A stretch of DNA of 35,412 nucleotides from Candidatus Cloacimonadota bacterium. Its GTDB lineage: Bacteria > Cloacimonadota > Cloacimonadia > Cloacimonadales > TCS61. The translations under genes and the position numbers were made by a program. Positions 1-9,876 of this stretch are shown here, in pieces. Position 1 is the stretch's first letter. The number at the start of each line of letters is the position of its first letter. Below the pieces are notes generated by a model, which saw only the letters and a list, made by a program, of their open reading frames with translations, searched no databases and had not been told where the DNA came from. The stretch lies in assembly GCA_016935235.1 (NCBI GenBank), contig JAFGRJ010000147.1:1-35412 (forward strand), read 5' to 3'.

Positions 1-518
1 AAGAAAAGCTTAACCAGATCAAATGCATGAGGATAATTATAATTGAGAGCTGCCTTGAAAAAGCCGTAACCTTTGGCACCCTTACCGGCATTGAAATGAT
101 ATATCTTGTTCGTCTCATTGCCATACAATGCTATTTCAGTATACTGCTTATCCAGAATTTTTCCTTTAAAATAAGCCAGCGCTTTTAATTTTAAACCCCA
201 CTGCCGATATCTTACTCCTAAAATATCAAAAGCGAAAGCTCCGCTTAATACCAGATCCCCAGCAGTAAGGATCTCTTTCTCCTCATCGGACATTATATGA
301 CCATTATCGTATCTGTCTTTATCGAATATGCTAAGATTATCCAGGGAGATCAGGGAATTATCCATGTCCGCAATAAAATTTACTGCCGGAATTATTAATT
401 CCCAGTTACAATCTAGCGGGTAAGCAGGATTATCATAAGCCATCGAAAGGTGAGCTTGCAAATAAAAAGGTAATAGAATAAAAACCGGTAGAGTTATTAT
501 ATTAATTATCTTCTTCAT
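1..518 (-). CDS. Partial CDS (N-terminal part; continues off the left edge): secreted or outer-membrane surface protein of unknown function
   Basis: Manual minus-strand translation from ATG at 518: MKKIINIITLPVFILLPFYLQAHLSMAYDNPAYPLDCNWELIIPAVNFIADMDNSLISLDNLSIFDKD... open to base 1. Signal-peptide-like N-terminus. Missing from the ORF track because it is truncated. ATG overlaps the end of the upstream lipoprotein gene. Confidence 0.7.
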   Translation of the reverse strand, partial: MKKIINIITLPVFILLPFYLQAHLSMAYDNPAYPLDCNWELIIPAVNFIADMDNSLISLDNLSIFDKDRYDNGHIMSDEEKEILTAGDLVLSGAFAFDILGVRYRQWGLKLKALAYFKGKILDKQYTEIALYGNETNKIYHFNAGKGAKGYGFFKAALNYNYPHAFDLVKLF

Positions 519-2133
519 TTATCAGATCCTCATTGATAAGCAGTTCCAGGAAAAGTTCACCGATCATGTGGATACCACCGTTCAATGGTTCCAGGCCTTC
601 ACTGAACAGATAGAAACGAGTGGCAATGAATACAGAGTCCTCCAGGAATACCTCTGTTTCATATTGCTGAATGACAAATTCAACTTCCCCGAAAATGGAA
701 TCATTTGTTGTTTCTATCAAAGGTATATCAAATATCTGCACTTCATTGGTATCAGGCGACACAATTTCATAAATATTATCCAGGATGAATTGTTCCTGTT
801 CACTTACCAGGATCTGTGCAGCCATTTCCACACCAGTAGGATTGATATAGTAAAGTTTTAAAGAGCCGCTGCGGAAAGAATCGTACTGCTCCTGTTCATA
901 ATCCACTGTATCGAAGGTGGAGATTTGAATCTCACCATCCTCCTGGGGGATAATCCACAGTCCATTCTCTCCGGTATTAAATTGTATCTGCGAAGAGATG
1001 CTGATATCCAGGATGACCTCATCCTCCGAAGTCAGATCATATGTCTGGGTGGTATCCCCTATAGTACAGAAAACATCATAATCGAACAGGTCGGGCAGGA
1101 TCGAGATCAAGGCGTTGATATTATATTCATCCGAGGTTAGATATATTTCAGTAGTTCCAGCCTCGATTTGAGCCGTTAGAGAATGTTCTCCCCCTCCTTC
1201 CCAGGTTTGGAGCATTACAGTAGTTGAATCATCCGAATTTTCTGCAACCAGGTCCAGCATTATTTCACCGGGAATAATTGAGTTAACTGTAATATTGATT
1301 TCACTGTAACCGGTAAATGCGATCTCACCTATTATCTCGGGATATTCGATCTCCAGTTCATAAATGTCTGAAATATCATCAATTTCCTGAACAGGTATCT
1401 CAGCACCAGTGATATCGCTTACATAGATATTTTCGTAGGTGATGTTAATATCCAGAGCGCTGTTGAAAAAGCTGTCATCTGTATAAACAAGTTCACCTCC
1501 GGATCCTGTGCTTCCTCCAGCAATCATTATATTAAGTGCATTGGAAAAAGTAATTCCAGCAAGATCGTATTCGACCAAAGATGTCTCTCCCGGCAGAATA
1601 TCCTCCACTTGCAGCGATAAAATCAACTCGTTCGAGTATTGATTGAAAATTTCCGCCATGAGGGGAGCATTTTCCGCCTGATTGCCCAGACCAATTGCCG
1701 TATTGTTGGTCAAGCTGACATTTATTAGTCCACTGCTGAAAGTTGCTGATGCAAATTCACTGTAGGGTGTCAGCTCTTCAATTGTAGGTTCCATACCAAA
1801 AGAAGGTATCACCAGCCAGGTGTCCGGCGGGTAAGTATTCTGGAGAGAATCTGGCATCAATTCATCAACCGTCAACTGGAAATCCCGCTCTCCAGGCTCG
1901 AAAATCTCAATGTCACCCAGCATCTGAGATTCCTCGATAACCTCCATGAAAACCAGTTCACCATTTTGTACTATCAGAGCGGAATCTTCCTCAGCTATTT
2001 CCTCCATATCATAAATATCATTGAGGAAAATGACTCTCATGGTCGTATACCAGGAAGGCAATCCCAGATCTCCGGGAAAGGAACAACCTGCTAATATAAT
2101 AGCAGCACCTATATAAAGCAGAATCCTTTTCAT
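502..2133 (-). CDS. Secreted lipoprotein of unknown function (about 543 aa)
   Basis: ORF 502..2163. The start is better placed at MKRILLYIGAAIILAGCSF (ATG ending at 2133), which gives a lipobox LAGC and a good RBS (aaaggagttttgctgATG). Confidence 0.75.
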   Translation of the reverse strand: MKRILLYIGAAIILAGCSFPGDLGLPSWYTTMRVIFLNDIYDMEEIAEEDSALIVQNGELVFMEVIEESQMLGDIEIFEPGERDFQLTVDELMPDSLQNTYPPDTWLVIPSFGMEPTIEELTPYSEFASATFSSGLINVSLTNNTAIGLGNQAENAPLMAEIFNQYSNELILSLQVEDILPGETSLVEYDLAGITFSNALNIMIAGGSTGSGGELVYTDDSFFNSALDINITYENIYVSDITGAEIPVQEIDDISDIYELEIEYPEIIGEIAFTGYSEINITVNSIIPGEIMLDLVAENSDDSTTVMLQTWEGGGEHSLTAQIEAGTTEIYLTSDEYNINALISILPDLFDYDVFCTIGDTTQTYDLTSEDEVILDISISSQIQFNTGENGLWIIPQEDGEIQISTFDTVDYEQEQYDSFRSGSLKLYYINPTGVEMAAQILVSEQEQFILDNIYEIVSPDTNEVQIFDIPLIETTNDSIFGEVEFVIQQYETEVFLEDSVFIATRFYLFSEGLEPLNGGIHMIGELFLELLINEDLINEEDN

Positions 2134-2279
2134 CAGCAAAACTCCTTTTACACATTTTAGCAAAAAAAAACTATCTTATCTGTCAACCATTTCATTGGTA
2201 AGATGATAGAGATACTTTTAATTGACAATCCTGAATCAGTTGAACTTTTTTAGACTCAAACAGGCTCAAGGAGATAATT

Positions 2280-5207
2280 ATGAAGACTTTTGCACTTTTA
2301 CTGATATTTTTCATCTTTCTTACCTTAGAAGCCGAATGGACAATTGTTGACATTATCGTACCCCAGGGAGTCGAAACCGGTTACCTCTACGGACTCGATT
2401 ATCATGACGGCTATCTCTGGGTGGGAGATGACTATGAAGGCTGGATACATCAGGTAGATCCTGCCAATGGATCTGTTCTTTCATCTTTCCAGGGGGCACC
2501 TGAATCAAATCATGGCTTGACCTGGGATGGTGAATATTTCTGGGTAGCCGGTGATTATCATGCGGATGGAAATATCTATAAAATGACCGCAGACGGAACA
2601 GTGGTAGCAACCATTCCCAATCCGGGGGACGACTACAGCGGAGGACTCTGCTGGCACGACGGATATCTCTGGGCCAGTGTATACTATCCCAACACTCAAC
2701 CTAATATACATAAACTTGACCCTGCTGATGGCACCATCCTAGAATCCATGTCTACGGTTGGTCTGCAGCCACAGGGACTTGTATTTCAGGATGAATCTAC
2801 TTTCTGGAACAGCATGGATGATAATGACGGTGATCCCGAAAGATGTACGGCTTATGATCCTGCCACCGGAGATACACTCTGGTCCTTCCCGGTACCAACC
2901 ACCAAACCAAGAGGACTGGCCTGGGATGGTGAATATCTCTATCTGGTGGCAAAAGAGGACGGAAGCTGGGATCAGGTAATCTACAAGATTGACCTGAGTG
3001 GTTCAGGTACACCGGAAATAAATGTAGGAATATCATTTTACAACTTCGGCAATACCATCATCGCTCAAGAAGCCACTCACGATATAGCAATAACCAACAA
3101 TGGCACTGCTGATCTGGAAATTGCTGGCATCGATTTCACCGCTCCTGAGTTTTCCTGCGATCTGCAGTTCCCCTTTCTTATTAACCCCGGCACTTCTGAA
3201 TATGTTACTGTTACTTTTCAACCCGGCAATTGGGGTCCCTACGAAGCTGTCATGAGCATATCCTCCAATGATCCTATAAATCCGGAAGTCACTGTTGACC
3301 TTCAGGGTTACGGGATATTCGCCGAGCAGGCACTGATCGTCTCTACAGATTATCTCGATTACGGTACTGTAAGAAACGGCGCCACAGTAGGAAAATACCT
3401 GTCAATAAGTAATCAGGGTGCAGAAGAGCTGATCATTGACGATATAGCAATCAGCGATGCCAGCTTCTATCTCGATAATACTGTGATGCTTCCTATTATT
3501 CTAGGTACCGTGGAAATTAGGGATTTGAGAGTCTGGTTTCACCCGCAAACACCAGGTGATTATCTTGTGGACATGAATATCTATTCCAATGATCCAGACC
3601 AGAATCCCTATGTAGTTCAATTGGCAGGCTTTGCTGAAGATACCGAATATCCAATAGGGACCATACTCTGGGAATACCTGATTGATACAAGCTGGGATAA
3701 CAGCCCCAAAGCCATTACTTCCTGTGAGGATATCAACGGAGATGAGGTTGAGGATGTAATAGTATGCTCGGAAGATAATTACGTTCGCTGTTTCAACGGA
3801 AATTCCTCCGGAAGCGGGGATGTGTTATGGGAAACCGAAGTATATTCCGGAAATGTATATTCCCAAAAAGGCCTTACTGTGATTCAGGATATAGACGGTG
3901 ACAGTTATGCCGATATCATCATTGCCACCACTGGCGGTGACCGTTCGATCCGCGCCCTATCCGGTTTAACCGGTGCTTTTATCTGGCAACATGACACTTC
4001 CGAGTATGGTAATGGTGGTTGGGTATACCAGGTTTTTGCCAAACTGGATTATAATGGTGACCAGGTTCAGGATGTGCTGGCAGCTACTGGTGATGATTCC
4101 GCCGATACCGGTCCGAAAAGGATCTATTGTCTTGATGGGCTTACCGGTGATACGATCTGGTCCTATTACGTTGGTGGACCTGCTTTTGCGGTTATCGGGA
4201 TCGACGACATAACCGCAGACGGTAATCCCGACGTTCTGGCAGGCGCCTCCAATGAGAGTGAAACCGAGGGCAAAGTTATCGCTATAAATGGTGTTACCGG
4301 TCTGGCAGAGTGGAACTACATAACTCCAGGCTCATCGGTCTGGGGTCTGATGCAGATTGCCGATGTGAGTGGTGATGGAATTAATGACATTGCTGCTGGA
4401 GATTTTTACGGGAACTATTTCGGATTGAATGCCGTTACCGGTGGTTTTCTTTATAGTGGTTCCATCGGTGCTTATACATTGATAACCAGATTCGAGCCAT
4501 TGGAGGACATTACCGGGGATGATCATCCTGATATTTTGATCGAGAATTCTGGCAATTATGCTGTAACAGTTGACGGTTTTACTGGAAATATCGCGTGGAA
4601 CACCTATATCGGTGATAATTCGCTTTCAGTCTCCGCAATCCCGGATATCAATGCTGACAATGTGAATGATGTTCTCATCGGTTCCCTGAACAATAGTTCC
4701 TACTTCCTGGACGGTGCCACCGGTACCCAGATGTATTCCAATGCTCATGGTACACCTGTGGACGCCATCAAATCCATTCCAGACATAACCGGAGACAACT
4801 CCTGGGAAATGGTAATAGGAGGAAGAAATGGCATGGTCAGATGTATATCGGGAGGTACAGAGGTGATGGTTGCTAACGGGGATTACGAAATGGATAAAAT
4901 TACCTCACCGCTCATTTTGCTGGGAAACTACCCCAACCCATTTTTCCCGGTTTCCGGTTACAGGGATAGCGGTACTACAATTCAATACATTTTATTGCAG
5001 GAACAGATTATTGATCTTGCAATATATAATCTGAAAGGACAGAAAGTCAGGAAAATCCTCAATGATCAATTCCAAGTGACTGGAGAACATACTGCCTACT
5101 GGGATGGTAAAAATGACAGGGGTAACCCGATGCCAGCGGGAATATACCTGTATAAACTTTCAACAGCTAAATATACGAATATCAAGAAAATGCTCCTGTT
5201 GAACTGA
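2280..5207 (+). CDS. Secreted multi-domain protein: N-terminal WD/PQQ-like propeller, two choice-of-anchor D (ASPM/SPD-2/Hydin-like) Ig-like domains, FG-GAP/VCBS-type repeat propeller, C-terminal T9SS/FlgD-Ig-like sorting domain
   Basis: Signal peptide MKTFALLLIFFIFLTLEAEW. Repeats such as 'WDGEYFWVAG', 'DINGDEVEDVIV', 'DIDGDSYADIII', 'DVSGDGINDIAAG'. C-term 'LGNYPNPFFP...YNLKGQKVRKI...HTAYWDGKNDRGNPMPAGIYLYKLST...KKMLLLN'. RBS aaggagataattATG. Confidence 0.85.
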   Translation: MKTFALLLIFFIFLTLEAEWTIVDIIVPQGVETGYLYGLDYHDGYLWVGDDYEGWIHQVDPANGSVLSSFQGAPESNHGLTWDGEYFWVAGDYHADGNIYKMTADGTVVATIPNPGDDYSGGLCWHDGYLWASVYYPNTQPNIHKLDPADGTILESMSTVGLQPQGLVFQDESTFWNSMDDNDGDPERCTAYDPATGDTLWSFPVPTTKPRGLAWDGEYLYLVAKEDGSWDQVIYKIDLSGSGTPEINVGISFYNFGNTIIAQEATHDIAITNNGTADLEIAGIDFTAPEFSCDLQFPFLINPGTSEYVTVTFQPGNWGPYEAVMSISSNDPINPEVTVDLQGYGIFAEQALIVSTDYLDYGTVRNGATVGKYLSISNQGAEELIIDDIAISDASFYLDNTVMLPIILGTVEIRDLRVWFHPQTPGDYLVDMNIYSNDPDQNPYVVQLAGFAEDTEYPIGTILWEYLIDTSWDNSPKAITSCEDINGDEVEDVIVCSEDNYVRCFNGNSSGSGDVLWETEVYSGNVYSQKGLTVIQDIDGDSYADIIIATTGGDRSIRALSGLTGAFIWQHDTSEYGNGGWVYQVFAKLDYNGDQVQDVLAATGDDSADTGPKRIYCLDGLTGDTIWSYYVGGPAFAVIGIDDITADGNPDVLAGASNESETEGKVIAINGVTGLAEWNYITPGSSVWGLMQIADVSGDGINDIAAGDFYGNYFGLNAVTGGFLYSGSIGAYTLITRFEPLEDITGDDHPDILIENSGNYAVTVDGFTGNIAWNTYIGDNSLSVSAIPDINADNVNDVLIGSLNNSSYFLDGATGTQMYSNAHGTPVDAIKSIPDITGDNSWEMVIGGRNGMVRCISGGTEVMVANGDYEMDKITSPLILLGNYPNPFFPVSGYRDSGTTIQYILLQEQIIDLAIYNLKGQKVRKILNDQFQVTGEHTAYWDGKNDRGNPMPAGIYLYKLSTAKYTNIKKMLLLN

Positions 5208-5302
5208 TAGAGACAGGAGAAACTGATACCCGGTATTTTTTTGATATTGAAGTTTTAAGGAAATTATGCTTCTCATTATAAAATATTACTACAGGATGTA
5301 AA

Positions 5303-6403
5303 ATGGCCAGGATATTAATTGTTGAAGATGAGCCTGTTATAGCCTTTGATCTTAAGATGACACTGATCAATCTTAAGCATGAAGTTTGCGCTATTTCCTA
5401 TTATGGTGAAGATGCCATCCTGAAAGCTGAAACCTTTCTGCCCGATCTGGTCCTGATGGATATCAAGCTTGATGAGAATATGGATGGTATTGAAGCTGCC
5501 GAGCGTATTCAGAACAATTTCAACATCCCGGTGATATTTATTACAGCTTATGCTGACAAGAAAACCATGGAAAGGGTTAAAAAAGTCAATCCCTATGGTT
5601 ATTTTCTTAAACCTTTTGATGAAAGGGAACTACAAGTTAATCTGGCGCTTGCCCTGCATAAACATAAACCAAATGAAAACCTGAACCAGGAAAAGACACT
5701 TACCCGGAACTTTGAATTTCCTGAATCACTTTTCCCGGCAGGATTAAGTTTACTATCGCACCTGAGCAGTATGTTTCATCTTTATTTTCCCGATGACAAG
5801 ATCAGGATAAATTTCATCATCGAGTATCCCAAAATAAGGCTACAAATTGAAATCCATAATTCCGAAAAAGAAAAAGTCAACCGGCTTCTGGTAAATACTG
5901 GTCTTTTAATCCAGGATAAGGTGAGTCCTGAAAAGTTCTTCCGCTCCAGTACAGCCATAATGGACTATTATCATCAACTGGAAATCGTTAAACTGCTAAT
6001 AGAGAGATCTATCAGTTCCCGGCAGAAAACAACCGGAAAATATAAGAATATCACCGAAGAGATCAAAAAGGAACTGATCTGGTTGAAAAACCATATCGGG
6101 ATAATTCTGAAATATTCTGAAAATAACCTGGAAGGATTGAAAGGAATCACCATCGACACTCTGGAATCGCAGGGAAATAAGAATCCCGATATCATCGAGA
6201 AAGTCGATCTCCTGCAGTACAAACTGCAGAATGGCCTTTTCATCGAAGATGAAAAGGATATTAAAGTTCTCCTCAAATTTTTAAAAACCCGTAATCTCGA
6301 GATTTTCAGGAGATTGAGCAATTTCATCATGGGCTTGATCATAAAAAGCACTGTTACCGGACTTACTGCCAGCCTTATATACAAATGGTTGCGTGAGGTT
6401 TAG
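5303..6403 (+). CDS. Response regulator: N-terminal CheY-like receiver domain plus a C-terminal output domain of unknown type
   Basis: Receiver motifs: MARILIVEDEPVIA, LVLMDIKL (phospho-Asp), ITAYAD, FLKPFDERE (Lys). Residues ~135-366 show no HTH, GGDEF, EAL or HK signature that I recognise. Confidence 0.85.
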   Translation: MARILIVEDEPVIAFDLKMTLINLKHEVCAISYYGEDAILKAETFLPDLVLMDIKLDENMDGIEAAERIQNNFNIPVIFITAYADKKTMERVKKVNPYGYFLKPFDERELQVNLALALHKHKPNENLNQEKTLTRNFEFPESLFPAGLSLLSHLSSMFHLYFPDDKIRINFIIEYPKIRLQIEIHNSEKEKVNRLLVNTGLLIQDKVSPEKFFRSSTAIMDYYHQLEIVKLLIERSISSRQKTTGKYKNITEEIKKELIWLKNHIGIILKYSENNLEGLKGITIDTLESQGNKNPDIIEKVDLLQYKLQNGLFIEDEKDIKVLLKFLKTRNLEIFRRLSNFIMGLIIKSTVTGLTASLIYKWLREV

Positions 6404-6430
6404 CAAAGAAAAAACCGGACTAACCTTTCT

Positions 6431-9007
6431 CTATTTGAAATTGAATCGGAATCCGCCCTCCTGCCAGGCGATTTTAATCACATGATCCTTTCCAGGTCTG
6501 CTGGAAAGCAGACGGAGTGCTATCTCGTTTTCAAGTTCTTTCTGAATCACTCTTTTCAGTGGCCTGGCTCCAAATTGAGGATCATAACCCATCTCAGCCA
6601 GTTTATCCATGACCTGATCATCATATTCCAGTACCAGCTTTTGGGCAGCCAACCTGTCTGATAGATATTGCAGCTGAATTTTCACTATCGCCCGGATCTG
6701 TGCTTGATCAAGACGATGGAATATGATTATATCATCAAGACGATTAAGAAATTCGGGACGGAAATGATTCTTGAGGGTATCCATCAATTTTGCCCTTAAT
6801 TCAATTTCAGACAGGTCCTCCCTATCATAGATGAACTGCGAAGCGATATTACTTGTCATGATGATCACGGTGTTCTTGAAATCAACCGTTCTTCCCTTAC
6901 CATCAGTTAATCGCCCATCATCCAGAATCTGCAGCAGGATATTGAAAACGTCGAGATGGGCTTTCTCGATCTCATCGAACAGGATGACACTGAAAGGTCT
7001 CCTGCGCACGGCTTCGGTCAAGTAACCTCCCTCCTCGTAACCGACATATCCGGGAGGAGCACCTACCAGCCGGGCTACGGAATGCTTTTCCATAAATTCA
7101 CTCATATCAATACGGATGAGAGCTTTTTCGGTGTTGAACAGAAAACCTGCGAGTGTTTTCGCCAGTTCGGTCTTACCTACCCCGGTGGGACCCATGAAGA
7201 GGAAAGAGCCAATTGGTTTATTGATATCAGCCAATCCGCTCCGTGATCTCCTGATGGCATCTGAGAGTGCTCTTATTCCCTCCTCCTGGCCAATCACCCT
7301 CAGCGAGAGTACTTTTTCCATGTTAAGCAGTTTATCCATTTCACTCTGGACAAGCTTGGAAACAGGGATTCCAGTCCATTTAGCGACAATCTCGGCAATC
7401 ATTTCCTCATCTATCTGTTCCTTCAATAGCTGCTTATCCTCCGGTATCTCCCTTAGCTTGGCTTTCAATTCTTCCAGCTCTTTCAATTTACTGCTCAAGA
7501 CACCATATTTCAATTCCGATACCTTATCAAGTTCCCCCTTCCTCTCAGCAATTTCTGCTTCAGCTTTTATATTCTCTATCTCCTCCGACAGAGCCCTTAT
7601 TTGAGCCAGTAACTGCTTTTCATATTCCCAGCGAATCCGGAGTTCAGATTTCTTCTCCTGCAGTCCGGACATTTCCTGATTGATTTTATCCAGTCTTTCT
7701 TTACCCGCCAGATCCTTTTCTTTTTTCAGGGAGAGTTTTTCGATCTCGAGCTGCCTGATCTTGCGTTCTATTTCATCCAGCTCCTGAGGCATGGAATCAA
7801 TTTCCATCCTCAGGCTGGCGCATGCTTCATCAACCAGGTCTATAGCCTTATCAGGAAGGAACCTATCAGTTATGTAACGGTTGGAAAGTACTGCTGCCGC
7901 TACCAGAGCAGCATCGGTTATCTGCACACCGTGATGAACCTCATATTTTTCTTTTATTCCCCTGAGAATGGATATGGTGTCGTCAATATCAGGTTCCAGG
8001 ATCATCACGGGCTGAAATCTCCTTTCCAGAGCGGCATCTTTCTCAATATGCTTACGATACTCATCAAGGGTTGTTGCTCCAATACAATGTAAAGTTCCCC
8101 TGGCTAAAGCCGGTTTCAGCATGTTGGATGCATCAACAGCTCCTTCCGCTGCTCCCGCTCCAACTACAGTATGTATTTCATCGATAAACAGAATTATCTC
8201 ACCTTCTGCTTTTTCAACCTCTTTCAGTACAGCCTTCAATCTCTCCTCAAATTCCCCCCTATACTTGGCACCCGCTAATAAAGCCCCCATGTCCAACTCA
8301 ACTATTTCTTTGTTTTTCAGATTTTCCGGAACATCAAGATCGACCACTCTACGTGCCAACCCCTCAACAATAGCGGTTTTACCTACACCAGGCTCCCCGA
8401 TCAACACGGGATTGTTCTTCCTCCGCCGCGAGAGTGTCTGAATTGTACGTCGTATTTCCTCATCCCTGCCGATAACTGGATCGAGTTTCCCCTGACGGGC
8501 CAATCTCGTTAAATTCCGGGCATATTTTTCCAGAGCCTGATACTTGGCTTCCGGTTCCTGATCTGTCACTCTCTGCTCTCCCCGCAATTCCCTGATGGCG
8601 TGAAGCAATATATCTTTATTCAGACCCACTCCCAAAATTTCCTGAGGTAAACCACCTTTTTCAATTACCGCTAAAAGAAGGTGTTCAACACTCACATACT
8701 CATCATGAAGTTTACCGGATATCTTTTCAGCTTCATTCATGACATTGTTCAACTCCCGGGAAATCGTGACCTGATAGACTCCGCTGATGATAGGCTGTTT
8801 ATCAAGAATTCTCCCTGTTCTTTTTAATAATTCCTCTGCATTGATACCGACCTTTTTCAACAGTGACAGGGTAAATCCTTCCCTATCGGCAAGAAGAGCC
8901 TGCAACAAGTGTAGCGGGGTGATCTCCTGATGCCCCTTTTCATCAGCTATCTGCCTGGCCTTCTCCAGAGCTTCCTGTGATTTTATCGTTAATCTGTTGA
9001 TATTCAT
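6431..9007 (-). CDS. clpB: ATP-dependent chaperone ClpB (Hsp100)
   Basis: 858 aa. Clp-N domain, two Walker A motifs ([16 protein letters not shown]), middle coiled-coil, full ClpB layout. Confidence 0.97.
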   Translation of the reverse strand: MNINRLTIKSQEALEKARQIADEKGHQEITPLHLLQALLADREGFTLSLLKKVGINAEELLKRTGRILDKQPIISGVYQVTISRELNNVMNEAEKISGKLHDEYVSVEHLLLAVIEKGGLPQEILGVGLNKDILLHAIRELRGEQRVTDQEPEAKYQALEKYARNLTRLARQGKLDPVIGRDEEIRRTIQTLSRRRKNNPVLIGEPGVGKTAIVEGLARRVVDLDVPENLKNKEIVELDMGALLAGAKYRGEFEERLKAVLKEVEKAEGEIILFIDEIHTVVGAGAAEGAVDASNMLKPALARGTLHCIGATTLDEYRKHIEKDAALERRFQPVMILEPDIDDTISILRGIKEKYEVHHGVQITDAALVAAAVLSNRYITDRFLPDKAIDLVDEACASLRMEIDSMPQELDEIERKIRQLEIEKLSLKKEKDLAGKERLDKINQEMSGLQEKKSELRIRWEYEKQLLAQIRALSEEIENIKAEAEIAERKGELDKVSELKYGVLSSKLKELEELKAKLREIPEDKQLLKEQIDEEMIAEIVAKWTGIPVSKLVQSEMDKLLNMEKVLSLRVIGQEEGIRALSDAIRRSRSGLADINKPIGSFLFMGPTGVGKTELAKTLAGFLFNTEKALIRIDMSEFMEKHSVARLVGAPPGYVGYEEGGYLTEAVRRRPFSVILFDEIEKAHLDVFNILLQILDDGRLTDGKGRTVDFKNTVIIMTSNIASQFIYDREDLSEIELRAKLMDTLKNHFRPEFLNRLDDIIIFHRLDQAQIRAIVKIQLQYLSDRLAAQKLVLEYDDQVMDKLAEMGYDPQFGARPLKRVIQKELENEIALRLLSSRPGKDHVIKIAWQEGGFRFNFK

Positions 9008-9032
9008 GACATCCCCCTAAATCAATTAATAA

Positions 9033-9539
9033 TCAGAATGAATCAAAGGATACAATATCAGTAAATTCCTTAACCAAACGTTCTTTCCTGGTAACGCCTG
9101 GATATCCCAAGGGTATCAAGGCAACAACTCTCATATTTTCCGGTAAATTTATCAACCGGGCTATCCCATCCTGATAAAATGCACCAATCCAGCAGGTTCC
9201 CAGACCAAGTTCAGCAGCCTGCAGTACTATGTGTTCAGCAGCTATGGCTGCATCGACTGTATAAGCCTTTTCTCCACAGGCCATAATGTAGTCAGTATTA
9301 CCTGCACATACTGCAATAGTAACCGGGGCTTCTGCTACAAAGCTTTGACCTCTGCAGATATCAGTAAGTTGTCGACGTTTTCCTTTATCACGAATGACAA
9401 CAAAATGCCACTCCTGCAGGTTACGGGCAGATGGGGCCAGCCGGGCAGCTTCCAGGATAAGATGCAAATCACTCTCCCGGACAGGATCATCCCGGAATTT
9501 TCTTACACTGAAACGACTCTTTATAATATCCAATAACAT
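9033..9539 (-). CDS. Nitroreductase family protein (FMN-dependent)
   Basis: 168 aa: 'IKSRFSVRKFRDDPV...ILEAARLAPSARNLQEWHFVVI...GLGTCWIGAF...VALIPLGYP'. RBS caaaggagtgaaaaATG. Confidence 0.9.
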   Translation of the reverse strand: MLLDIIKSRFSVRKFRDDPVRESDLHLILEAARLAPSARNLQEWHFVVIRDKGKRRQLTDICRGQSFVAEAPVTIAVCAGNTDYIMACGEKAYTVDAAIAAEHIVLQAAELGLGTCWIGAFYQDGIARLINLPENMRVVALIPLGYPGVTRKERLVKEFTDIVSFDSF

Positions 9540-9713
9540 TTTTCACTCCTTTGTAATAAGAAATTACGAACCTTTCCTGCTGGAATTCTTGGCTCAGTTG
9601 TCTTAAACCTATTATTATTTATTATATCTATTCCCAGAATCCAGTTATCAATCGCTTTGGCGAAAAATCCATCCCTGTTTCCCGTATTCCACTTCCTCTT
9701 ATTTTTCAGTATC

Positions 9714-9742
9714 ATAATATCACATACTATATATACTGACAA
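9714..9742 (-). promoter_or_regulatory. Sigma70-like promoter for the nitroreductase-clpB transcript
   Basis: Minus strand TTGTCA (9737-9742), 17-nt spacer, TATTAT (9714-9719), about 175 nt upstream of the nitroreductase ATG. Confidence 0.5.
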
Positions 9743-9783
9743 TACAAAATATAAGCTGCATGACTCCAGTGTCAAACAATAAA

Positions 9784-9810
9784 TTAGCAATCTATTGTCT
9801 GGATTGCTAA
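9784..9810. promoter_or_regulatory. CIRCE-like inverted repeat (putative HrcA operator), variant TTAGCAATC-N9-GATTGCTAA
   Basis: ttagcaatc tattgtctg gattgctaa: perfect 9-bp arms and 9-nt spacer, versus consensus CIRCE TTAGCACTC-N9-GAGTGCTAA. Lies upstream of hsp20 and of the divergent nitroreductase-clpB genes. Confidence 0.75.
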
Positions 9811-9876
9811 TTTTTTTCTTGCATGATCAGAAAATTTATTTAATTTATTGTTATGAATATTATGAAGGAGGTTGAA

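Noticed and set aside
7116-7604. 162-aa ORF antisense to clpB
   Set aside because: Ser/Leu-rich shadow of the ClpB coding strand.
9784-9820. CIRCE-like hairpin followed by TTTTTTTCTT read as a rho-independent terminator
   Set aside because: The adjacent left-hand gene is on the minus strand, so there is no plus-strand transcript to terminate, and the stem is A/T-rich. The exact 9-9-9 CIRCE geometry is the better explanation, although a dual role cannot be excluded.
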